Origin: Flavobacterium sp. FEMGT703F
GTDB lineage: Bacteria; Bacteroidota; Bacteroidia; Flavobacteriales; Flavobacteriaceae
Direction of reading: 5' to 3'
Length of the DNA stretch: 64,000 nt
Assembly: GCA_002786385.1 (NCBI GenBank)
Contig: PGCN01000007.1
Span: 248,001-312,000 of the forward strand
The position numbers and the translations under genes are program-made. The number at the start of each line of letters is the position of its first letter. The stretch's first letter is position 1. Shown here piece after piece: positions 9,234 to 16,237 of the stretch. The notes under the pieces are model-generated. The model was not told the origin of the DNA and did no database searches. It saw nothing but the letters and a program-made list of their open reading frames with translations.

Positions 9234-11153
9234 CTAGCTTCTTCTCGGTCTACGGTTTTTAGCCGCTTCAAACGAGCGTCCTGCCGGTCTGTCGGAATTG
9301 CTTTCAGAAGAACGTCTTGGTGCGCTGCCTTCTCTTTGAAAAGAACCGGGTTCTCTTCTTGATCTGTCTGAACTTCTTTCGCTTCTGAAGCCACCTTCTC
9401 TTGGAGCTGAACTTCTGTCACTTCTGAAACCGCCCTCTTTTCGTGGTCCGAAACTTCCGCCACCGCTTCTTCCTCCGAATCCGCCTGAGCTTCTTCTTTC
9501 TCCGCCACCACTTCTTCCGTTGTGGTCACGTCTGTCGCGACTTCCACCTTCATTTTTCGAAATTTCAACGTTGATGCGACGGCCGTTAAGGTCAAATCCG
9601 TTTAGAATTGACATTACTTTATCAGTGTGTTCCCCATCGGTATTAAAGAAAGAGAAACCTTCTTTTACATCTACTTTAAATACGTCATCACGACCCAAAT
9701 CTAACGTTTCTTTCAAGAAGTCTTTCAACTGCATCCAATCGAAATCGTCACGAGCACCAATGTTCACGAAGTAACGCACCGGATCGCCGGCTCTGATTTC
9801 TCTTGGTTCCGAAGAACCTCTGTCTGATTTCTCACCCGATAAATCGCGTTTCTTTTTGTAGTAATTGATGAATCGATTGAATTCAACCGATACCATTTTC
9901 TTGATTAATTCTTCTTTGGTCAACCCATCCAAAACTTCGTTAATAGCCGGTAAATAGTTGTCTATTTCGTGGTCTACTTCTGTGTCTTTGATTTTGTTTG
10001 CCAAGTGTAACAATTGGATTTCACAAATTTCGATGCCGCTTGGAATAGTCTTCTCTTCAAATTTTTGTTGGATGATTTTTTCAATCGAATGAATCTTGCG
10101 AATCTCACTTTTAGTGATGATTACAATAGACGTTCCCAATTTTCCGGCACGACCGGTACGGCCTGAACGGTGATTGTAGGTTTCAATTTCATCCGGCAAT
10201 TGATAGTTTACTACGTGCGTTACGTTGTCTACGTCAATACCACGAGCCGCAACGTCTGTGGCCACTAACATTTGAATCTGTCTACCACGGAACGATTTCA
10301 TTACACCGTCACGTTGTGCTTGCGACAAATCGCCGTGCAAAGCCGCTGCGTTGTAACCGTCTTCAATTAATTTTTCCGCTACCGCTTGCGTATCGCGTTT
10401 GGTACGACAAAATACTACGGAAAAAATATCCGGATTCGCATCGGCCAAGCGTTTCAAAGCTTCGTAACGATCACGAGCATTCACTACATAAAATTCGTGT
10501 GACACGGTTTTAGAACCTGAGTTTTTATGTCCTACGGTAATTTCTACCGGATTGGCCATAAATTTCTTCGCAATACGCGCCACTTCTGCCGGCATAGTAG
10601 CCGAAAATAACCAAGTATTTTTCTCATCTGGAGTATCTGATAATATCGAAACGATATCGTCATAAAATCCCATGTTCAACATCTCATCTGCCTCGTCAAG
10701 AATACAGTAATTGATGTTTTTAATGTTCACAAGCCCACGATTAATCATGTCTTGCATTCTACCGGGTGTGGCCACAATAATTTGTGCGCCACGCTTTACT
10801 TCTCTGGCTTGTTCCGTAATGCTTGCACCACCATAAACTGCCACTGTATGTAAACCCTTTACATATTTTGAGTATTGTTTAATCTCGTTGGTGATTTGTA
10901 AGCATAGCTCACGCGTTGGTGATAAAATTAACGCTTGCGTACTTCTGTCTTCGGCATCAATTTTTTGAATAAGCGGAAAACCAAAAGCGGCGGTTTTCCC
11001 TGTTCCTGTTTGCGCTAAGGCAACCAAGTCTGTGTTTTGTTCCAATAGTGCCGGAATCGCTTTTTCCTGGACTTCTGACGGATTCTCAAATCCTAGATCT
11101 TTGATCGCCAGCAGTAACGATTCATTCAGACCTAATTGTTCAAATTTATTCAT
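9234..11153 (-). CDS. DEAD-box RNA helicase with Arg/Gly-rich tail
   Basis: The 639-residue protein is an ATP-dependent RNA helicase for ribosome assembly or RNA decay. It shows the Q motif region, Walker A AQTGTGKTA, PTREL, TPGRM, DEAD, SATMP, and the C-terminal RGIDV and HRSGRTGRAG motifs. After the core, about residues 455-540 form a DbpA/CsdA-like RNA-binding domain (VNIGARDDF to INVEIS), followed by an 85-residue low-complexity tail rich in Arg, Gly and Ser. It is closest to DeaD/CsdA by layout. The start is ATG 11153, as a perfect -7 element overlaps the longer frame. The tail's repeated codons create a long open frame in another phase (9212-9595), which I treat as a shadow. Confidence 0.95.
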   Translation of the reverse strand: MNKFEQLGLNESLLLAIKDLGFENPSEVQEKAIPALLEQNTDLVALAQTGTGKTAAFGFPLIQKIDAEDRSTQALILSPTRELCLQITNEIKQYSKYVKGLHTVAVYGGASITEQAREVKRGAQIIVATPGRMQDMINRGLVNIKNINYCILDEADEMLNMGFYDDIVSILSDTPDEKNTWLFSATMPAEVARIAKKFMANPVEITVGHKNSGSKTVSHEFYVVNARDRYEALKRLADANPDIFSVVFCRTKRDTQAVAEKLIEDGYNAAALHGDLSQAQRDGVMKSFRGRQIQMLVATDVAARGIDVDNVTHVVNYQLPDEIETYNHRSGRTGRAGKLGTSIVIITKSEIRKIHSIEKIIQQKFEEKTIPSGIEICEIQLLHLANKIKDTEVDHEIDNYLPAINEVLDGLTKEELIKKMVSVEFNRFINYYKKKRDLSGEKSDRGSSEPREIRAGDPVRYFVNIGARDDFDWMQLKDFLKETLDLGRDDVFKVDVKEGFSFFNTDGEHTDKVMSILNGFDLNGRRINVEISKNEGGSRDRRDHNGRSGGGERRSSGGFGGRSGGGSFGPRKEGGFRSDRSSAPREGGFRSERSSDRSRREPGSFQREGSAPRRSSESNSDRPAGRSFEAAKNRRPRRS

Positions 11154-11174
11154 ATAAAGTTTTAAAATTTGGGG

Positions 11175-11182
11175 CAAAGGTA
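11175..11182 (-). promoter_or_regulatory. -7 promoter element of the helicase gene
   Basis: The minus strand reads TACCTTTG, a perfect TAnnTTTG, 21 bases before the helicase ATG at 11153. It supports that start over the upstream one at 11177. Confidence 0.6.
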
Positions 11183-11250
11183 GTCTTTAAAAACCATATA
11201 CGCTAATTTGTTAGTGACTGAAAATTAATAAGTTAACTTTTACTTAACAA

Positions 11251-11288
11251 AGTAACTGAGTTTCTGAGTCGCTGAGTAACTGAGTTGC
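11251..11288. repeat. Octamer tandem array (TGAGTNNC)
   Basis: Four octamers of the form TGAGTNNC follow a partial unit: TGAGTTTC, TGAGTCGC, TGAGTAAC, TGAGTTGC. Related arrays occur at 35834, 35900, 55930 and 63021. Confidence 0.8.
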
Positions 11289-11320
11289 GCTATAATTCTG
11301 AATAGATTTTTTGGGGTTTG

Positions 11321-11399
11321 GGAGCGGAACCATTTCTTTTCTCAGCACCACTGCTCCCGCCATCCGCACTACTCGGTAGTTTGCTCCTGTCGGGGCTAA
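11321..11399. repeat. Interspersed element, copy A
   Basis: Begins GGAGC and ends TCGGGGCTAA. Its right 45 bases (11355-11399) match 39 of 45 bases of the copy at 60306-60350. It contains the hairpin ACTAC-TCG-GTAGT. Confidence 0.8.
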
Positions 11400-11665
11400 A
11401 GGAACTAATCTCTCTCTCTTGGAATTAGCGAGTTAAAAAATCCTCCAACTGCTTTCGCTCTCTATTTCTGTGTTCATTGACCAATATCAAACAAAATACC
11501 ATTTTTTAATTTACAAAGAGTTTGTTTTTATTACTCTGATGGTTATCCTTAACCAATATTTTATCCATTAAAGTATAATAAACTGATTTTCAAAAGACAA
11601 AAAACTTTCCTGTAATCAGACAAAAATATATCGATAAAAAACTAATCAAAATCTTTTATTTTTAT

Positions 11666-11697
11666 TTGGATTAAATAATAATAATGTTTTAGATTTG
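11666..11697 (+). promoter_or_regulatory. Promoter of the haem-uptake operon
   Basis: TTG at 11666-11668 and TAGATTTG at 11690-11697 are separated by 21 bases. The same -7 octamer is used by the TonB receptor gene at 29642. Transcription should begin near 11702, just before the palindrome 11708-11720. Confidence 0.75.
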
Positions 11698-11707
11698 TCT
11701 TGTTTAG

Positions 11708-11720
11708 AATTAGTCTAATT
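11708..11720. promoter_or_regulatory. Palindromic operator candidate at the haem operon
   Basis: AATTAG-T-CTAATT is a perfect 6+1+6 palindrome placed ten bases after the -7 element, where a bound repressor would block RNA polymerase. Its core TTAGTCTAA is shared with the sites at 29563 and 29625 next to another TonB receptor gene. The core resembles the middle of DtxR/IdeR sites; a Fur site is the alternative. Confidence 0.6.
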
Positions 11721-11734
11721 TAATATAATGAAAA

Positions 11735-12628
11735 ATGAAAAAAAATTTAGTACTTGTTGTTGTGTTATTATCTGTTAAAACCCTTGCTCAAAAAAAGGAA
11801 GATGAACAAGCAATTAAAGCCATGTGTGGCTGTTACGAAATCAAATTCAATTTTGCGGAAACATTTGCTTATCCAAGAGATACTGTAAATTACAAAGCCT
11901 CTAAAGTGAAACATGAAACCGCTTTAGAATGGGCTGAATTAATTGAAGATGAACCCGGAAAAAAATCCATACAACACTTATTGATAGTCGGAAAAGGAAT
12001 GATTGTTAAGCATTGGCGCCAAGATTGGATTTTTGAAAATACAAAATTTTATGACTACGGTGGATTTAACAATTGGAAGTACAAAAGATTTGCTAAAGAA
12101 AAAGTAAAAGGACAATGGTCACAAAAAATATATGAGGTTGATGACAAGCCTAGATATGAGGGCAGCGCTACTTGGGTTCATGTTGACGGTAGAACTTTTT
12201 GGAAAAATGCAACCAGCGCTCCACTGCCCAGAAGAGAGTACACCCAAAGGAGTGATTATAATATTACCAGAAGAATCAATGAGATAGAAATTGTAAAAAA
12301 TGGTTGGATTCACAATCAAGATAACGATAAAATCATTCGTGATGTTAATGGAACTGACTACCTTTTGGCACAAGAAAAAGGATATAACACTTACACAAAA
12401 GTAGCCGACTCAAAATGTGAAGCTGCTCAAAAGTGGTGGAAAGAAAATCAAGCGTTTTGGAAAAAAGTCCGTACAAAATGGGAAGCTGAATTTTCAAAAA
12501 ACAACGATATTAAATTATTAGCAGAATTGGATGGCATGCCACTGTATATGCATTTGCAAAAATTAAAACCTAACGCCTCTCAGGATGAAATAAACAAAGT
12601 AATTGACAGTTTTATCGTTACAAAATAA
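11735..12628 (+). CDS. DUF6607 family secreted protein
   Basis: The 297-residue protein has a short signal peptide (cleaved near LAQ, residues 17-19) and a mature part rich in Trp, Lys and aromatic residues. It matches what I recall as DUF6607, a Bacteroidota family found beside HmuR/HmuY-type genes; its biochemical role is unknown. Conserved-looking features are MCGCYE near the mature N terminus, DWIFEN, HVDGRTFW and a pair of basic tracts. Its stop overlaps the receptor ATG by one base (TAATG), so the two are translationally coupled. The palindrome and promoter upstream suggest iron- or metal-dependent expression. A role in handling haem at the cell surface is inference from context. Confidence 0.75.
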   Translation: MKKNLVLVVVLLSVKTLAQKKEDEQAIKAMCGCYEIKFNFAETFAYPRDTVNYKASKVKHETALEWAELIEDEPGKKSIQHLLIVGKGMIVKHWRQDWIFENTKFYDYGGFNNWKYKRFAKEKVKGQWSQKIYEVDDKPRYEGSATWVHVDGRTFWKNATSAPLPRREYTQRSDYNITRRINEIEIVKNGWIHNQDNDKIIRDVNGTDYLLAQEKGYNTYTKVADSKCEAAQKWWKENQAFWKKVRTKWEAEFSKNNDIKLLAELDGMPLYMHLQKLKPNASQDEINKVIDSFIVTK

Positions 12629-14697
12629 TGAAACTGGAGATTTACATTATTGTATTGCTTTACTTTTCTTTACACATTTCAGCAGCTCAAGTCGCGACAG
12701 ATTCTGTAAAATCTAATCAACTTCAAGAAGTTATTATTACAGGAACCAGAACACAACGAAGCGTTGCTACTTTGCCTTTACCCACACAAATAATCACAGG
12801 AGAAAGTATTCGGAAGTCAGGATTAAGCCGATTGAATGAAATCATTCAGGAGCAAACTGGTTTGATTACTGTTCCGGATTTTGGCGGAGGTGAAGGAATT
12901 CAAATGCAAGGATTAGATGCGGCTTATGTGATGATTTTAATAGATGGTCAACCCTTGTTTGGCAGAAGCGCAGGCACATTGAACTTGGGTAGAATAACTG
13001 TAAACAATATCGAGAGAATAGAGATTGTAAAAGGAGCTTCTTCTTGTTTGTATGGTTCAGAGGCTTTGGCTGGAGTGGTAAATATAATTACAAAAAAACC
13101 TGAAATCACAGAAAAGCTAAAGACAAAAGTAAGCTATAAGCATGCCTCTTTTAACACGAATGATGTCTCTACAACAGTTGAATACGGAAAGAAAAAAATT
13201 GGTTTGGAACTGTTTGCAAATTATTTCAACACCGATGGCTATAATCTCTCTGATAATAGCTTTACTCAAACCGTTGAAGCGTATTCAAATTTCACCATAC
13301 AACCCAAGGTAAAAATTAATTTTTCTGAAGCCGTTAATCTTTTAATAAACTCAAGAATATTCAACCAAAATCAAGACTATAAATCTGAAGTTAACGTTGA
13401 AAAATACAGTGGTGAAAGTCAAATTAATGAATGGAACAATTCACTGTTATTAAACCATCAGATTTCCGATAAATTTAAATTGGTTTACGATTTTTATGCC
13501 ACCAATTATAAAGCTCGTGAATTTTTAAATGATGCTAACAATCAACTGTTTGATGAAAGTAATTTTAATCAATGGTTTTATCGCCCTGAAATAAGAACAC
13601 ATTACAAAACAGGTAACAATATTATATCATTCGGTACCGGATTAAATGTTGAAACATTAGACCGAACTTTCTTTGAAACCAAGGCTAAACTCAATTCAGA
13701 ATATATTTTCGGACAGCTGGAATGGTTCATAAAAGAGAAATGGAATGTTTTGGTTGGTTTTCGATATGATAATCATCACCAATACGAATCACAGTTTAGT
13801 CCAAAGCTGGGCATTAATTACAAATGGAATGAGTCTTTTTCATTAAAAACATCTGTTGGTTACGGATATAAAGCACCGGACTTAAGGCAACTGTACTTAG
13901 ATTTCACCAATTCCGCTGTAGGTTATACTGTTTTAGGTTACAATGTGGCAGAGGAAAGATTGGCCGAACTTTCCAGTCAAGGTCAACTCTTGTTTAGCAA
14001 TAATTTTTCTTTTTCTAATCCATTAAGGCCGGAAAGCTCTGTAAACCTAAACTTTGGTGGTTACTACAAAAAGAGTAATGTGACAATCGATTACAATTTG
14101 TTTTACAATATCATTAAAAACTTAATCGACACAAAAGCAATTGCGCAAAGAACAAACGGTCAGAACGTTTTTTCATATTTCAATGTAGACCGGATTTTTA
14201 CTTACGGTTTAGAGGTCAACAGTACTTATAAAACAAGTTCAAATCTTACCTTTTCAATGGGTTACCAATATTTAATAGCTAAAGATCAAACTGTTGTTGA
14301 TAAAATTAAACGAGGAGAAATATTTGCAAGAGATCCAATTACGCTAACCTCTTTCAGGCTAAAATCAAGTGATTATTTCGGACTATACAATCGTTCTAAT
14401 CATACGGCAAACCTGAAAATAAATTATCAAATACCAGCCATAAAAACAGCTGTAAATATGCGATTTTTTTACAGAAGCAAGTATGGCATTTTTGATAGCA
14501 ACAACAATAATATATTAGATAAATACGACGATTTTGTAAAAGGGTATTTTTTAACAAATCTTACGTTAACCAGGGATTTTAATAATGCTTTTTCAATGCA
14601 ACTTGGGGTAATCAACTTGATAGATTACAAAGATGAAACCAATATACCAAACTTGCCGGGAAGACAATTATTCACCAAAATAGAATATCAATTTTAA
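12628..14697 (+). CDS. TonB-dependent receptor, HmuR-like haem/haemoprotein uptake
   Basis: The 689-residue outer-membrane receptor has a signal peptide (about 1-19), a TonB-box-like LQEVIITGTR at the mature N terminus, a plug domain (about 35-150) with VMILIDGQP and the VKGASSCLYGSEALAGVVNI strand, and a beta-barrel ending in the aromatic residue Phe. Unlike SusC proteins it lacks the N-terminal carboxypeptidase-like domain, which fits cobalamin/haem-type receptors. The HmuY-like lipoprotein downstream makes haem the most likely ligand, by analogy with HmuR/HmuY of Porphyromonas. It overlaps the DUF6607 stop codon by one base. Confidence 0.88.
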   Translation: MKLEIYIIVLLYFSLHISAAQVATDSVKSNQLQEVIITGTRTQRSVATLPLPTQIITGESIRKSGLSRLNEIIQEQTGLITVPDFGGGEGIQMQGLDAAYVMILIDGQPLFGRSAGTLNLGRITVNNIERIEIVKGASSCLYGSEALAGVVNIITKKPEITEKLKTKVSYKHASFNTNDVSTTVEYGKKKIGLELFANYFNTDGYNLSDNSFTQTVEAYSNFTIQPKVKINFSEAVNLLINSRIFNQNQDYKSEVNVEKYSGESQINEWNNSLLLNHQISDKFKLVYDFYATNYKAREFLNDANNQLFDESNFNQWFYRPEIRTHYKTGNNIISFGTGLNVETLDRTFFETKAKLNSEYIFGQLEWFIKEKWNVLVGFRYDNHHQYESQFSPKLGINYKWNESFSLKTSVGYGYKAPDLRQLYLDFTNSAVGYTVLGYNVAEERLAELSSQGQLLFSNNFSFSNPLRPESSVNLNFGGYYKKSNVTIDYNLFYNIIKNLIDTKAIAQRTNGQNVFSYFNVDRIFTYGLEVNSTYKTSSNLTFSMGYQYLIAKDQTVVDKIKRGEIFARDPITLTSFRLKSSDYFGLYNRSNHTANLKINYQIPAIKTAVNMRFFYRSKYGIFDSNNNNILDKYDDFVKGYFLTNLTLTRDFNNAFSMQLGVINLIDYKDETNIPNLPGRQLFTKIEYQF

Positions 14698-14722
14698 ATA
14701 ACTAATTAATAAATCCAAAATT

Positions 14723-15346
14723 ATGTACAAATCATTTTTTTTAAAGTCAGTTTTAGCCCTTTCAGTACTAAGTTTGTTGACATCATGTTCTGATGATGAC
14801 AATAACGCTGCCAATGTTTCCTTAGAGACGAAAACTTTTTCTAACCTCTATGCTCCGCAAACCGGTGGACAAGGGCAACCTGTTGGTGGCGCATTTACAA
14901 AATTTAGTTTTTCACAAAATGCAACTGTAACAGATGATTCTTGGGATATTGCGTTTCGTGGAACTACAATTATCGTAAACGGAGGTTCTGCTATTGGAAT
15001 TACCGATGAACCAACCAGAACCGGAAACGGAGCTGTAAGCATAGTGACCAACACACTGGACGCCGTGACAACCATACCGGATATTTCTTCATTTGCACAA
15101 GATGCTACTAATACCTATGCAATTCCTACCGGAAGCGGAAACGGTTGGTATAACTACAATTCCACTAACAACTTGATAACACCAATCGCAGGAAAAGTTT
15201 TTGTAGTAAAAACACACGACGGAAAATACGCAAAAATGGAAATCATCAGTTACTATAAAGATGCGCCTGCAACTCCTGATGCAACAGCATTATCAAGATA
15301 TTATACTTTCAGATATGTATATCAACCCAATGGGACAAGTTTCTAA
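14723..15346 (+). CDS. HmuY-like haem-binding lipoprotein
   Basis: The 207-residue lipoprotein has a lipobox ending at Cys22 (LLTSC) followed by SDDD, an acidic surface-export signal typical of Bacteroidota. The mature part has the HmuY family layout, with YAPQTGGQGQPVGGAFTKF and DDSWDIAFRGTTIIVNGG near its start and Met/Tyr-rich strands near the end. HmuY proteins take haem from host or environmental haemoproteins and hand it to the HmuR receptor. The gene follows the receptor by 25 bases and ends before a strong terminator, so it is the last gene of the operon. Which residues ligate haem is not clear from the sequence. Confidence 0.85.
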   Translation: MYKSFFLKSVLALSVLSLLTSCSDDDNNAANVSLETKTFSNLYAPQTGGQGQPVGGAFTKFSFSQNATVTDDSWDIAFRGTTIIVNGGSAIGITDEPTRTGNGAVSIVTNTLDAVTTIPDISSFAQDATNTYAIPTGSGNGWYNYNSTNNLITPIAGKVFVVKTHDGKYAKMEIISYYKDAPATPDATALSRYYTFRYVYQPNGTSF

Positions 15347-15402
15347 TTGAATATCCTATTCAAAAAATTCCTGTAAACTAAACTTCGGAAAATTAGAAAT
15401 TG

Positions 15403-15436
15403 AAAGACTTATTGTTTCGACAATAAGTCTTTTTTA
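15403..15436 (+). terminator. Terminator of the haem operon
   Basis: A twelve-base perfect stem, AAAGACTTATTG and CAATAAGTCTTT with a six-base loop, is followed by TTTTATT. Confidence 0.85.
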
Positions 15437-15498
15437 TTCAACTGAATTATTATAACTCTACTAAATGGAAATCAACAACAAAAGACTTAATCACAAAA

Positions 15499-16071
15499 TC
15501 AGTGACTTAAAAAATCCACCAATTGCTTTACCGCCAAACCACGGTGACTGATAGCTGATTTTTCCTCCATAGACAATTCGGCAAAAGTTTGGGTATATCC
15601 ATCGGCTATAAAAATCGGATCATAACCAAATCCGTTAGTGCCTTTTTTTGCTGTAGTAATCTGTCCGTTAATGATGCCGGTAAACAACTGTTGCTCCCCA
15701 TTGAGATTCAAACAAATCACCGTTTTAAAATGTGCTTTTCGATTGTTATTGCCTTTTAAATTCGCCAACAACTTGTCCATATTATCATTCGAATCTTTCT
15801 GCTCACCGGCATAACGCGCCGAAAAAACGCCCGGTTCACCATTCAAAGCGGCCACTTCCAAACCGGTATCATCGGCAAAACAGGCATAACCAAATTTTCC
15901 GGTCACATAATTCGCTTTTAAAATTGCATTGCCTTCAATGGTATTTGCCGTTTCCGGTATATCGTCAAAACAACCAATGTCTTCCAAACTCAAAACCTGA
16001 ATGGTTTCGGGCAATAAAAATTGAATTTCTTTGATTTTATTGGCATTATTTGAAGCGAAAACAAGTTGCAT
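15499..16071 (-). CDS. rdgB: Non-canonical purine NTP pyrophosphatase (RdgB/HAM1)
   Basis: The 190-residue enzyme hydrolyses ITP, dITP and XTP to monophosphates and so keeps deaminated purines out of nucleic acids. Visible motifs are the N-terminal substrate-binding SNNANKIKEI, the catalytic ADDTGLEV with metal-binding Asp, GVFSARYAG, and the C-terminal FGYDPIFIADG and SHRG-LA(V)KQL. It is full length. A good promoter lies 23-51 bases upstream, and the gene stands alone. Confidence 0.96.
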   Translation of the reverse strand: MQLVFASNNANKIKEIQFLLPETIQVLSLEDIGCFDDIPETANTIEGNAILKANYVTGKFGYACFADDTGLEVAALNGEPGVFSARYAGEQKDSNDNMDKLLANLKGNNNRKAHFKTVICLNLNGEQQLFTGIINGQITTAKKGTNGFGYDPIFIADGYTQTFAELSMEEKSAISHRGLAVKQLVDFLSH

Positions 16072-16093
16072 GATAATCTCTTTTTATAAATGA

Positions 16094-16122
16094 CAAAGGT
16101 ATTTAATTTATAGAGCCATCAA
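16094..16122 (-). promoter_or_regulatory. Promoter of rdgB
   Basis: On the minus strand TTG (complement of 16120-16122) and TACCTTTG (complement of 16094-16101) are 18 bases apart, 22 bases before the ATG. Confidence 0.7.
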
Positions 16123-16237
16123 TTTTAAAAATAGAAAAACCATTAAAGTGTCATTTTATTAAAATAAACTTGTGAACCAAAAACCAAAAAACAATCTTTT
16201 GCGTACATAGTTTCGCAAACAAAAACAAAACCCAACA

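Larger units (their letters stand above)
11154..11665. other. Long intergenic region with two repeat elements
   Basis: No gene is visible between the helicase and the haem operon. The stretch holds the helicase promoter, an octamer array (11251-11288), one copy of the GGAGC/CGGGGCTAA element (11321-11399) and then about 250 bases of AT-rich sequence in which I see nothing until the promoter at 11666. Confidence 0.7.

Noticed and set aside
9212..9595. A 127-codon open frame on the minus strand overlapping the helicase C terminus in another phase
   Set aside because: It arises from the low-complexity Arg/Gly/Ser codons of the helicase tail; its Glu/Val/Ala-rich translation has no start context or family match.
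11251..11288. Octamer arrays considered as a CRISPR array
   Set aside because: Units are eight bases with no spacers of regular length and no cas genes are in the window.
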